Of a stretch of 64,000 nucleotides of DNA, positions 12,199 through 22,879 are shown piece after piece; within the stretch, counting starts at the first letter, position 1, and the number at the start of each line of letters is the position of its first letter. A program made the position numbers and the translations under genes. The notes beneath the pieces were generated by a model, which was not told the DNA's origin, made no database searches, and worked only from the letters and a program-made list of their open reading frames with translations. This stretch comes from Elymus sibiricus (Eukaryota > Streptophyta > Magnoliopsida > Poales > Poaceae): NCBI GenBank assembly GCA_039707655.1, contig CM077671.1, forward strand, positions 367,934,720 through 367,998,719, in the 5' to 3' direction.

Positions 12199-13005
12199 AT
12201 GGCTAGTTCTTCCAAAACACCCAAAACCCCCACTTTCCATAGCCGAACCTTGGCTGGTGGTAATTCCGGCTTTTCGTCCATCCTTTCGAGTATGCTCACT
12301 CGAGCCCTTGGCTGTAGTACTCCTCCAGTGTATCTGGTGTTCCAATCAGACCCCGTTCCCCACCTTTGCCAATTTTATGCAAAGGTGCATATCAGCCCAG
12401 GTCCAACAGCGGATGGGAAGCCCATGAGTTTTCAGGGCAAACCCATGCCCACCCCCGCGTTGGCTGTTCAGATGGCTGTCGCAGGAGCCATCACCCGTCT
12501 CCGTATCCAGTTTCCGCAAGTAGCGGAGATGCAAGAGTTCCGTTATTTTCCCTCTCCGTCCGACATAGCTGGCAAGTTCTCCAGCATTGTTGGAGATGCT
12601 GACCCAAACATAGCTTGCTTAGTCCAGTACATTGATGCCCAGGGACTTCTGCTCTCCGGCATTCTTAGAGAGTTCCAAGCCATTGACCAAGACACCACAC
12701 GGGTTGTTACAGAAGCATACCGTGTGGCCCGTCAGATTGCATCCCAGACCACCCGTTCCCTGTTGCCAAACCCAGTGCCACCTTCGCAGCTAGTACCATC
12801 CTCGCAATCTGTAAACCTATTTCGCACAGTCAACCTCCACCCAAATTCCATTCAAGGAGCTATCCGGCGACTCCGTCGACGGGATGTGTTCCGTCAAGTC
12901 TCCGCTGCAGCTCCAGCAGCTGAGCCCCAACCCATAGAGGTGCCTGACGATGAAGACAGAAGTTGGCTCAGTCTTCGTCCCCCAGGGGAGCCCCAACAGA
13001 AGTAG
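12199..13005 (+). CDS. Uncharacterised 268-residue protein of the LARD element
   Basis: The frame is open from ATG 12199 (good context, GCCATGG) to TAG. The N-terminus is Ser/Thr-rich. Residues 47-110 alternate in a pattern loosely like a double-stranded-RNA-binding fold: PVYLVF, then HLCQFYAKVHI, then FQGKPMPTPALAVQMAVAGA ending in a helix. Residues 110-190 look helical; the tail is Pro/Gln-rich, then basic (RRLRRRD), then acidic (PDDEDR). There is no CCHC knuckle, protease or polymerase motif. It could be a divergent gag-like protein, an RNA-binding factor or a captured host sequence. LARD interiors are generally described as non-coding, so an intact ORF here is unusual. The RNA-binding idea is inference from pattern only. 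Confidence 0.7.
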   Translation: MASSSKTPKTPTFHSRTLAGGNSGFSSILSSMLTRALGCSTPPVYLVFQSDPVPHLCQFYAKVHISPGPTADGKPMSFQGKPMPTPALAVQMAVAGAITRLRIQFPQVAEMQEFRYFPSPSDIAGKFSSIVGDADPNIACLVQYIDAQGLLLSGILREFQAIDQDTTRVVTEAYRVARQIASQTTRSLLPNPVPPSQLVPSSQSVNLFRTVNLHPNSIQGAIRRLRRRDVFRQVSAAAPAAEPQPIEVPDDEDRSWLSLRPPGEPQQK

Positions 13006-13789
13006 GCCCACCTGTGGCTCCGACAGTGATCGAAGCCAGGAGATGCCGCGAGCATGTGTGTGGCGAAGACTGTTTCTTCGCCTGCGTCTAGAATTAGGAC
13101 CCTGTAGTTTGGAGCGAGTTGTTGATGCTAGCTGCCTAGTAAGGCTGCGTGTTGTATGATTGTACTGCTTATACCTGTGTGCTATTGTAATGTATGTATG
13201 CCTGCTTGCGTGTGTGCTTGTTTCATCAGTCACTCTGTTAAGCAGAAATGTTTAACAGAGCTGGCAGAGGACTCTTAACAAGATTTTAGTCAGTAGAGCA
13301 CTTACACCTAATAATATTGGACTCGTCCGGAGTCCCTAATTAAAATGCGAGCTGGTGTAGGTGTATGTATACCAGGAGTACATACACCCACTAGCATTAA
13401 ATCACCTTAGTGTAATCTGCTCGATGTGTTTCTTTCTTTTGCCTGCATTTTGCTACTTTGTGCATTTTGCCTTTGCCTGCATATTACTCTGCATAGATTG
13501 CATGTGTATCGTGTAAGCAAGGTCTGCACGCCGGTTGCAATCTCGGAAAAATTCTGAGAAATTTTATTGTAGCATAGACCGGTACAACCCTTCTAGAGCA
13601 AGACCTAAACCCGGATTTGACCCCAGCATCCACCCATTGTGGATGTCGTTCAGCGAGGAGCAACTGGCAGCGTGGCCTCCACACTGGTAGAGCTCTGCTG
13701 ACTGCACCACACTAACCCTAGACCTAGCAGCGCCTCTGTCACCGTCTTGTGTGATGTTGACAGGTCGCCCCTCGCCGCCGCAGCCGCGC

Positions 13790-14050
13790 TTATTCCACCG
13801 GCCTGAGATAGCGTAGTTGACCCCCAGCCACCCCTATGGAAGCGGCATCGCGGCGATCATCAAGGATCATCGCGCACAGCAGCAGCGAGCCGCCAACCAA
13901 TGCCGCCATCATGCCAGCCAGGAGGATCGTGATCAACTCCGAGACCACGCCCGCCATTAGCGCCTTGCCTCGCGCTCCTGCAACCAGAAGGAGAAGGAAA
14001 GAGGAAGAAGCAGTGAGGTAGAGTGCGAGGTGGTAGGTAGAGAGAAGCAA
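13790..14050 (-). other. Antisense hydrophobic ORF in the LARD interior
   Basis: An 86-codon frame on the minus strand is rich in Leu, Ala and Val, with two likely membrane segments (around residues 10-28 and 40-64). A plausible splice acceptor (GGTTGCAG) lies inside it at about 13978, followed by an in-frame ATG. It resembles a piece of a host membrane-protein gene caught in reverse, but I do not recognise it and it may be chance. The rest of 13006-14640 shows no other coding signal. Confidence 0.3.
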
Positions 14051-14627
14051 CCGCGGTCGTTTTTACAGCCCAAGTCCGGTGTACGGTGAGCGAGGTCCAG
14101 GAGAACCGCGCGTCGCTTGATCACCGGCGTCCAGGAGGCGAATCCGCGAGCAGTGCCGACCAGCGTTGGCCCGCGATGGGAGTGCTCTCTGCGTTGCCCT
14201 CATGCGCGCCGCGCACTATCTTCGTAGGGTGCTTTATGCCCCAGGAGATAGGCGTGCGCAGTGCCTAGCCGCACTCAGGACAGCGCGAGAGCGAGAGAGA
14301 GTCGTTGGCCGGAGATAGAAGAAGAAGGCTGCCAGTGGGCCCTAGGCCCACCTGTCAGCGAAAGAGGCCACTGTTCATTGCGGTACCCCAAGCATTTTTG
14401 GAAAAAGGAAACTCTTCTTTTTCTAAAAATGTCAGGGCTACCCAGCGGCCCCTACCTGTGGAGTAGATCCCGCGATATCCGTATCTCAATCTGGGCGTAC
14501 CAGTTTTCGGTACTTTTACCCCGGTTGTTTTCAACCACAGGGTTAAGAACAAGCCCAGAGGTTTTTCTAGGAAGCGTAGTTCTTGTTCTAAGATAACCCT
14601 AGGAATCTCGAGGTCGAGATTCTCTTA

Positions 14628-14640
14628 AGGGGGGAAGGTT
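14628..14640 (+). other. Polypurine tract of the LARD element
   Basis: A run of A and G (AAGGGGGGAAGG-like) lies directly before the 3' LTR at 14641. Confidence 0.8.
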
Positions 14641-17600
14641 TGTAACACCCCAAAAATCGGGTTATCGATTTTTGTGTTGTTATTCCTTCCTAGCTTTTTC
14701 TCTCCCGAATTTTTCCTCTGGAATTTGGCAAGTGACCAGGTGAATCCAGTCATTCCCCAACCTCTTAGTGTCTTGCCCATGCTCTTGTGCTAGTCAACCC
14801 TCCGTCAGTAAACCCCGAACCTCATCCAAACCCTAGTTCCGAAATATTGGAACTGGAAATCCTGCCTTTGTGTTTACAAAGGAGCTATCGTTTCCCTTGC
14901 TCTGTTAATTCTCCCAAAATTTCCAGAGACCCTCCTTCTCTCATAAACCCTAGATGTGCAAAAATATTGCTAAGTCCTATGCAATATTTTCCCTCTAGAA
15001 TTAATTCCTTTTTCTGCTTATCTGAGGAATTAAATCCAGGAAAATATCTATCCATCTTCAAAGATCATGAGAACTTGTGGAGATGTTTTTTTTGTTATCA
15101 TATTAAGCTCTCACAAAAATATTGGCCATAATTAAATAGTGGAAATTGCATTTTCCTATTTAAAGCCAATATTTCAATTTGGGGCCTTTCCAAAGGAACT
15201 ACCATTTTGGTAGCTAGGAAAAATCCCAAACAATTTGTGGAGCTTCTCATATCCATATCTTCATCAATTCCATCAAAATGTCATGTTCCCCAATTCAAGT
15301 TTTGAGCACCACATCCATTGGCAAATCATGTCCAGATTTCCTGTTTGCAAAGGAAGTGCATGATTCCTTGATCTTCTTGGGCTAAAATTTTGCAGGGTAA
15401 TTTATTATGATAAATTACCCTTGTACCCCAAAAATTAGCCCATTCCATCTAGCCAATCTTCCTCAGCAAATTATCCAAGTTTCTGCTCAGATTGGAGCAC
15501 TGTGAAGGAAGTACCATTTCTAATTATGCAAATGGTATGAAACTTTTACAGTGACTCCATATGCCTAAATCATTGGCCTCTTCCAAATTTGGGCCATTTT
15601 CATCAAGCCAATTACTCAGAACCATCTGGTTTCTATTTCTGTCCAGTCTGGCACTTTGTAAAGGAAGTGCTTGATTGCTTGATTCAATTAAGCTGAAATT
15701 TGTCAGGGTAGTGCATATTGATATATCACCACTGTAAACCAAAAATAAGCTCAACCCTCCAAACCTATCTTTTTCTATAATTTTCTCAAGTTTCTGACCA
15801 AATTGCATCTCTGTGAAGGAAGTACCATCATAGATGATCAATTTGATCTGAAACTTGTTCAGCTATCTCTCATGACCAAATCATAACCCTACACCAAAAA
15901 TCATCCAAGTCCATCTAGCCATTTGACCCCAGCATCATCATTTCCAAATCTGGTCAGATTGCCACTTTGCAAAGGAAGTAGCATTTTTCTTTGCCCATTT
16001 GAGCTGAGACTTTGCCGAGATAGTGACCTTAGTAGATGATCAACCCCTGCCCCAGATCAGGCCAAGGTGAGCACTGTGGTGGCCACACCACAGCCCAAAC
16101 AGGTTGCTGTTGGCAACTATTTGACCTTGGTCCAGTCAACTCAGACCTCTCCAGAGCTAGCCAGATGCATAGGTCAACTCAGCGTTGCGTGGAGAACCTC
16201 CTAGACATATTTTGGCCTCGTGTGCTGCGTGGCAACGCCCTGGCCGCGTGGTGACCACGCCAGACGCAGCCAAACCGGTGCTCTGTGCGATTGGACCCTT
16301 CGGGAGCTCCTCTCCAGCGAGCTCCAACCTGTCCAGGAGCGTCGTAGAGCCCCCCATTGCGCGCGTGAACCATCCAGAGACCTCTCCCCCTCGTCTTCTT
16401 GCCGCGGAAGGCCGTCCCGACCACCAGATCGCCGCCACGTCTCCAGCGAGCTCCAGCCTGTCCAGGATCGCCGTCTCCGTTTTAGCTAGGGAAGTGCCGC
16501 CCCTAGCACCCGTCTGCCGCCGTCCTCTGGTCAACGGCTGCAGTGCCACCGGCCGATTCCCGAGCTCCGGCGACCACCGGTAGGTGCGGCCGAGCACCCC
16601 GAGCCTGCCCCGCCCCTCCTCAGGCGCCGCCGTGACCCCGCGCGTCGGCATCGAGCCCGGCTAGCGCCGGCTCCGCCCTTTGTCGCGGGCTAGGAGACGA
16701 CCAGGAGGAGAGAGGAAGGAGATGCTGTGGGCCCCGCTTGTCACCCTCTCAGCGTTGACCCAGCCAGTTTTAAATGAAAACGTATTGTCCAAAATTTGTT
16801 TTCTGTTATCGGAAGCGTACTCTGGAAAATGCGCTTTCGTTTTTCCAGCCGGCTGTCGAAGTAGTTAATTAATGAACGTTCACTCGTTAAGGCCTAAGGT
16901 GGACAATTTTTGTCTATTTTAATGCCTAATGAATGAACGTCCGTATCTCCGCAACCGTAGCTCCGATCGAGGTAAAACCAACGCCCACGTTTTCGTCTCG
17001 TCGAGCCCGTTCCGATAGAACCATTTTTATAATATGTTTACACAGTAGAAATAACCATTTTGCCCTTGCCCTATATCTGTTTCATCTGTGAGAGAACCCT
17101 TTCCGACGAATTCTTTTGCGAGGTGATCTCACTTCTTCCCGGTGAATTCATTGACCCTCAGGCAAGCCAACCTCTTACCATGAGCTCCGGACTTGCGTGA
17201 TGACTTTGCTTGCACCTGTGTGTTTATCTGTATCGCCTGTTAGTCTACATTTGCATACACCGGTGGTGACATCGGTGTTAGACACTAGTATTTCCTTTCA
17301 TCTAGTGTCATGTCTTACTTCCATATTGCCATGCTAATAATAATGATATTGTTAATAGCATTGCCATGTTAGTACTATGGTTGATCTCATGCCGTGACTA
17401 TCAGTACTATGATCTTGCTATGGTAGCACTTATTATTGTCAGTGGAATAGTACGATGATGGATATGTTGAGTGGAATGAATAAAAGGATATTTAGTTGGT
17501 TAATCTTGAGTCACCTGTCCGGGCTTATCCGTGCAACCACATTTGCCAGTATGGGACGGTCTTGACTTGGTCTGATCGCGTGCTCTTCTATCGGTACCAC

Positions 17601-18690
17601 CAAAGAGGGAAGGTTATGCGCGCGTGCTGCCCTGGCCCAATAGGCGGCGATAACCTTGTGAGCCTAGATGAGTTATGTGGTTATGTGCGCACGTCCCCGT
17701 TTGGGACAGATAGTCCCCATTTGGGACTATTTAGTTTGGCCACGTCGGTGGCAGGTGTCATGAGGACACAGGGGCCACCCAAGGCAGGCCTCCGGGGGAG
17801 GCTGAATGCTGGTGGTACGATGAGAGAGTCACGGATCAGACAAGTTTCGTTGGAGCAACGCTGGTCCACCCGAGTGGGATCACGAGGCAGGTGCCCCATG
17901 GTGTGGGTAAAGTGCACAACCTCTGCAGAGTGTAAAAATCTATTCGAATAGCCGCGTCCACGGTATTGGACAGCCCGTACAGACCTCACTAGGTGGTCAA
18001 CCGTAATAATGATGATAAAGATGGAAGAACTCATCTTGGGTAGACATCAGATGATGTGAGGAATATGATATGTTGGCCAAGGGATGGCTATATGATGAGT
18101 GGTCGGATGACCACATGATTTGGATTGGATTTGAGTCAGTCAGGTTGGATCATGAGTCTTTTGAGGGTTGTGGGACAACCCAGAGGAAAGTAAGTTGGTA
18201 TTCGGTACAGTAAGCACTCTAAGCACTTGATGTGTTCATTGCCATGTTATGCAGATTATATGCCTGATTCATGTTTTCCTGTTTATTCCATGCCATGTTT
18301 AGAATAAATTCTTATTTAAGTATAGGACTTGCTTTGTCATCTGCTTGTTTGGATGCTATGTATTTGCTTGTCTTGTGAGTACATTCAAAGTACTCACCTG
18401 GCCTTGCACGTGGCCAGTTGCAGGAGAAGATTCGTCGTGCTAGATCGTAACCTAGCCAGTCATGTGCGTTATGGAGCCCAGTCAGAGACATCGTGACCGC
18501 TGAACCAAGACCTCTGCTACCCTTTAGTTAGCCTTGGAGCTATGTAATATTGTTGTAAGCAACAATATTGTAATACTCCATTATAATTAATAAAGCCATT
18601 TTGTGCCTGGAATTGCTGTATCATGTCTTTGACGTGCGCCAGGTCTTATCCTGGGGCTGGCGTGCATCGTCCCTCTATCGGGGTGCCACA
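14641..18690 (+). repeat. 3' LTR of the LARD element (4050 bp)
   Basis: Copy of 7584-11813 with scattered substitutions. Between ACG at 16439 and GTCTCCG at 16473 it has 33 bases where the 5' LTR has 217. The lost block holds the TATA box, and the remaining filler repeats nearby sequence (CTCCAGCGAGCTCCAGCCTG). Confidence 0.95.
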
Positions 18691-19102
18691 CCCATCGTAT
18701 GGGTGTGGCAGGATACCAAGGCATGAAACCGATATGGGAGCAGGAGGACAAACAAGCAGTAGCTGTGGGTCGCAACCCGGCCTTTAGTGAAATTAGGGGC
18801 ACTCACGCTAGGGACTACTTGCAGGCACGTGCAAAGAGGCATGGAGACGGTTCTTATTACTTTGAAAACTCCGCAGACCAAGAACTATATAATGTGATGG
18901 CAAATGCTTCCAAAAACACTCGAAGGTTCTACAGGAACTCAGGGCCATGTGACATTCTGCCTGAGGCTCCGACTACCAAAGAGCCCCCTGGCCGTGCAAG
19001 GGGTATTGGGGTCAATGTCCCACACAAGAGGGCTTTCTCACTAAGCAAAGAAGAGCGGCTCAACATGAAAAAAGCTAGGAGTGATGGTAGGCGGAGAGCA
19101 AT

Positions 19103-19346
19103 TGTAACACCCTGTTACACCTGGCGGGATCTAGACTGACCCCACAGACCAACACTAGTGTTTCCTGCGCACTTTGTCCTCACTCGTGAGCACCCGGGAC
19201 AAACTTCCCGGGCGGTCACCCATCCTAGAATTACTCCAAGCCAAGCACGCTTAACTTTGGAGTTCTTTTCGAATGAGATTCCGAAAAAGAAGGAATTCCT
19301 TGTTGATATTAGTAGTCTATCATTTCTATTAAGTCAGGCGCTCACA
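19103..19346 (-). repeat. Cassandra LTR, left copy (3' LTR)
   Basis: 244 bp. On the minus strand it runs TGTGAGCGCC... to ...TGTTACA, and it is the downstream LTR in the element's own direction. The 5S-derived part is at 19204-19265. Confidence 0.9.
19204..19265 (-). other. 5S rRNA-derived segment in Cassandra LTR, copy 1
   Basis: On the minus strand this reads GAACTCCAAAGTTAAGCGTG... and contains the 5S internal promoter parts: box A-like AGTTAAGCGTGCTTGG (19241-19256) and box C-like GGATGGGTGACC (19214-19225). It covers only part of the 5S gene and is not a functional rRNA gene. Confidence 0.88.
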
Positions 19347-19523
19347 TACACCCCCACTCAAAGGAACCGACGTCCTCGTCGGCCCATCAGAAATGTTCCC
19401 TCTTGGCACACGTATGTGCGTCCAGTCCGGCACATGTGCCATGTCGTGTGCCACAACGGGCCACACGTGCCATGCGCCACATGCCCGGGCACCTCCCCCG
19501 TGCATGCCCATGTAACCGCGAGG

Positions 19524-19539
19524 GTCGGCTCTGATACCA
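19524..19539 (-). other. Primer binding site of the Cassandra element
   Basis: On the minus strand TGGTATCAGAGCCGAC lies two bases inside the right-hand (5') LTR and matches initiator tRNA-Met. Confidence 0.88.
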
Positions 19540-19541
19540 AT

Positions 19542-19785
19542 TGTAACACCCCGTTACACCTGGCGGGATCTAGACTGACCCCACAGACCAACACTAGTGT
19601 TTCCTGCGCACTTTGTCCTCACTTGTGCGCACCCGAGACAAACTTCCCGGGCGGTCACCCATCCTAGAATTACTCCAAGCCAAGCACGCTTAACTTTGGA
19701 GTTCGTTTCGAATGAGATTCCAGAGAAGAAGGAATTCCTTGTTGATATGAGTAGTCTATCATTTCTATTAATTCAGGCGCTCACA
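19542..19785 (-). repeat. Cassandra LTR, right copy (5' LTR)
   Basis: 244 bp, partner of 19103-19346. The 5S-like segment is at 19643-19704, with box C-like sequence at 19653-19664 and box A-like at 19680-19695. Confidence 0.9.
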
Positions 19786-20599
19786 ACAATGTACAAAACG
19801 ATTAAGAGGGACATGTATCCTGGAGTTCGAAAGGAAGTTGAGGAGTCATATATGCAGGAGAAGACACTAATGCTGAGAGATAGCCAGGAGACGCAAGGGG
19901 ATGTCGGCATGGATGATGCCACTTATTGTATGGCAACACCACACAAGAGTAGATGTGCATCAGCTGACCCCAGCGACAATGATGCTGCAGCTGGACATGA
20001 TGGTGCTATATTTAATCTATATGGACATGGGGAGAGTGAAGGTAGTGCTTACACGTTATGAAGGTACTTTAAAATGTGCAACAACGTGGTTTTACAATCC
20101 TGACTTTGACGGGGGACTCTTGTTGAACAACGTGCCATTGAAGCCGGGTTGTGTGAAGTGCTACGTGACTGAAATAAAGCCTGGATTCAGTAATTTTGCC
20201 CTGAAGAATGTCCTTGGGGACCCTGATGAGCAGAGGACCTTGGAAGAAACACGGTTAAATCATATCCAATGGCCACGGAAAGAAATAGACTTCCTGGATG
20301 AGATCCCTCCAGCCCCCCCCCCCCAAAAAAAAGCAACCAATGTCGCCCTCGAACCGGTGAATCTCTTCTCGCCACAGCAGATCTTGTGTGACTCCCCCGA
20401 TGAACATACTCTTGGGAATCCGATGCCCGAGGCATCAACCTGTGATCAGCCCACCCGACTTCCTGCCGTACAGGCCAGGTCATCGTCCGCTCCTGAGCAG
20501 CATGTGGCAAGGCCTACAACTGCTGAAGACGTATCATCGGTTCAGATGCCGGCCACTGAAGCAGATAGTGCAGACACATCGACACTGCATGCTCAGCAG

Positions 20600-20960
20600 A
20601 CAAACCCGGTCGAACCACCTGCTAAGCAGTCTCAAAGTCCGGAATTGCCTACTAAGCAGTCCGAAAGTCCAGAACCGCCTGCTAAGTAGTCCGAAAGTCA
20701 GGAACCGCCTGCTCAATAGCCCAGCGGTTCACAGCCGCTAGATAAGCATACCGATGTGTCGGCACTGCCTGCTCAGCAAACCAACGCGTTGTCACAGCCG
20801 CATCAACACACCGACATGTTGGCACCAGCTGCTCAGAACCCCGTCATAGCTTCAACGGCTGGTCAGCTGTCCATCGCCTCTTGTACTACAGCTCAGTAGT
20901 CTGTCACAGCGGCATCATTTGTTCAGCAGTCCATTGTACCTTCATAGGCTTCTCAGCAGC
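20600..20960 (+). repeat. 30-nt coding repeat in the TnpA-like gene
   Basis: About four to five imperfect 30-base units encode a ten-residue Pro/Ser/Glu motif around PPAKQSESPE. Further, looser Gln/Pro-rich units with several stop codons continue to about 20960. It is a low-complexity linker ahead of the protease part. Confidence 0.7.
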
Positions 20961-21040
20961 ACGTCGTTCATGAAACCGGATGTCAAACAAGAAGTTCTTC
21001 AACTAACAAGAGGAAAGCGGGCACGGTTGCACAGAGGAAG

Positions 21041-22590
21041 ATGGGGGCCCCAAAACCGAGGAGGGACGAGACCAAGAGCCTCCTACTAGAAAGAGTCATC
21101 ACCCATAACCAAATTAACAACAAGTTTTTCGAAGGGATAGGTAATCCCGGTTCTGACGAAATGTCTGAAGCAGAAGTAGAAAAGCTACTTTCTAGTCAGA
21201 AAGCAGACCCATTTGAAGCATGCAAGTATAAGCATGGCCAACCATTTGTTGTTGGCGAATACTTTGAGGAGTGCAGTTCCAGTTGTCGCAAGTTACATAA
21301 ATATTGCATGAACATAATGTCAAAAGGAGAAGATCATAACATTGTGGAATTGCACTACGACCGTCGTCATTTCTCTCACGATGCACGTACCATCAGTGTG
21401 GAATTGGAGGACTTTCATCTCTTCTTCAACTTCGATAAGCTTGCTGCCACTCTTATCAAATGTTTGATGTTGTAAGTACTTCACAAACTCTGATCAACTT
21501 CTCCATACAAGGTTGTACATGAAAAAAAAGCTAATTGTATTGTATTCCTCTTAGGGGATTGACGGCGCAGAGATCAATAAGGGTGCATGCGCATTTCATA
21601 TATCCTGATTTAGCAAACGGCATTTTGTTAAGTCAAAATGACACACACGAGACTTCCATCTCGCATGTCGCCAAGATCTTGTGGGAGTTACAGATAGCAG
21701 AATTCTTCATGTGGTCATATCATGAAGGGTAAGTTAAATATACAACCATGCATACATTGATCGTCTTTCAGTTTTCGACATAGTTTGTAAGTTCAAGGTT
21801 TTCTTAAACTGTAGAGATCACTGGATCTTGGTGGTCATTGTTCCAAAATGCAACACAGTTTACTAATTGGATTCTCTCAGAGAGTTAAATGCACCTCAGG
21901 ATCTGGGTCATCTTCAGGATTTCATGGATAGGTATTGAATTCTTTGATGTTAATATGTTGTGTTCATATCTGGTTCAAGAATTGACTATGTGAAAATTCA
22001 TCTTCATTCGCAGTGTATTGTGTAAGACCATAACTTTAGAAGGGAGACGGTTCGACGCCCAACTACCTCTGCAGCACGTGATTGTTTCTCCGGTAAGACA
22101 ACGAAATTCGTTATTTTTAGAAAATGCTAGTCATAGTTCAAGTTTCCAAGTAAACCTCTTTCTATTTCTCTCCAAAGAAAAAAAAGAAACAACTTACACC
22201 GTTTAGGTTGTTCCTAACAGGGCAAATACATGACTAATATTGCACAAAAAAATTGCAGTGTCCTCAGCAACAACAAGGGACCAGCCTATGTGGATACTAC
22301 GTTTGCTCACACATGATTAGCCTATGCAGACATGTTGAATGTGGTGCCGATGCTCACAAAATAGAACCAGTAAGTCTGCTTCTTAATTACTATCTTCTAC
22401 TCCACACGTATGTCACATTCTGATCTAAAAGTCCTACAGTTGATGGTCGAATCGATGACTTCTGAACCGCTCGCCGCAGATGAATTGCTGTCTGTTAGGA
22501 AATTTATCAGCACCTTCTTTGTGAAACACTATATCAAGCCCTCTAAAGACATCGAAGATTTCAGGATCGTATCCCCCAATAATAAGTACG
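21041..22590 (+). pseudogene. Ulp1-like C48 cysteine protease of the transposon
   Basis: A SUMO-protease-like (Ulp1/SENP, peptidase C48) domain spread over exons with good splice sites: 21041-21471, 21555-21728, 21815-21931, 22014-22092, 22259-22369 and from 22440. The catalytic set is visible: His in a DHWILV motif (codon 21819-21821), Asp in LDSL (21870-21872), Gln in the PQQQQG stretch and Cys in SLCGYYVC (22289-22291). A TAA at 21864-21866, two codons before the Asp, replaces a residue that is usually tyrosine, so this copy is probably dead. The domain cleaves SUMO-like proteins in the family; its role in transposons is unknown. The N-terminal 21041-21471 part has no function I recognise. 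Confidence 0.75.
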
Positions 22591-22695
22591 CATTCATATA
22601 CTGTTATCAACAAAACATATACGCATGGATGCATTGTTTTCCATGTGATCATGTCTTCGGTCTTACATATGTGGAATTTAGCTAGCATTTGCTCA

Positions 22696-22830
22696 ATTGC
22701 ATATTGTCACGAATTATGATGAATGTTCTTCCTGTGGACACTATCGTTCAATTGCATATTGTGCCGAATTATGATGAATGTTCTTCATGTGGACACTATT
22801 TTTCGAATGCATATTGTGGCGAATTTGCTA
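22696..22830. repeat. 55-bp tandem repeat behind the Ulp1 gene
   Basis: Two close copies starting TTGCATATTGT at 22697 and 22752, and a partial third near 22808. It lies in the 3' end of the class II element. Confidence 0.8.
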
Positions 22831-22879
22831 TTTGCAGGGTGATTCAAATGCGATATTTTACAATAAGCTTGCTTTTTTA

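Larger units (their letters stand above)
7584..18690 (+). mobile_element. LARD-type LTR retroelement with 4 kb LTRs
   Basis: LTRs are 7584-11813 and 14641-18690, both TGTAACA...GTGCCACA, and both insertion sides carry the 5-bp duplication CCCAT (7579-7583 and 18691-18695). A primer site for initiator tRNA-Met follows the 5' LTR and a purine tract precedes the 3' LTR. The internal region is only 2.8 kb and has no gag, protease, integrase or reverse transcriptase. That matches the LARD class (large retrotransposon derivatives such as Sukkula in barley); membership in that family is a guess. The LTRs differ by little over 1 percent in the stretch compared, apart from one block of about 184 bp, so the insertion is recent. 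Confidence 0.95.
19103..19785 (-). mobile_element. Cassandra TRIM element
   Basis: A 683-bp terminal-repeat retrotransposon in miniature, read on the minus strand: two 244-bp LTRs (19103-19346 and 19542-19785) around a 195-bp non-coding interior. The LTRs contain a piece of 5S rRNA sequence, the defining mark of Cassandra. On the minus strand the primer site (TGGTATCAGAGCCGACC) follows the right-hand LTR and a purine tract (GAGTGGGGGTG) precedes the left-hand one. Flanking duplications are GCAAT and ACAAT, four of five bases alike. The LTRs differ at about ten positions (about 4 percent), so this insertion looks older than the LARD one. It depends on other elements for movement. Confidence 0.93.
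6966..20687 (+). pseudogene. TnpA-like transposon protein, decayed and interrupted
   Basis: Coding segments are 6966-7583, 18691-19102 and 19786 to about 20687. They begin with an acidic, Ser-rich N-terminus, followed by a region resembling the Transposase_24-type proteins of plant CACTA elements (patterns such as YPQITKEEWTEFK and NPAFSEIRG), and later QWPRKEIDF and a Pro-rich repeat. TAG stops lie at 7305-7307, 7425-7427 and 20686-20688, and a frame change falls near 20040-20060. The reading frame continues exactly across the LARD insertion (through the CCCAT duplication) and across the Cassandra insertion (CAAT), so both retroelements entered an existing gene. The family resemblance is from memory of the fold and motifs. 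Confidence 0.7.

Noticed and set aside
19204..19265. A 5S rRNA gene
   Set aside because: Only part of the 5S sequence is present and it belongs to the Cassandra LTR, in two copies.
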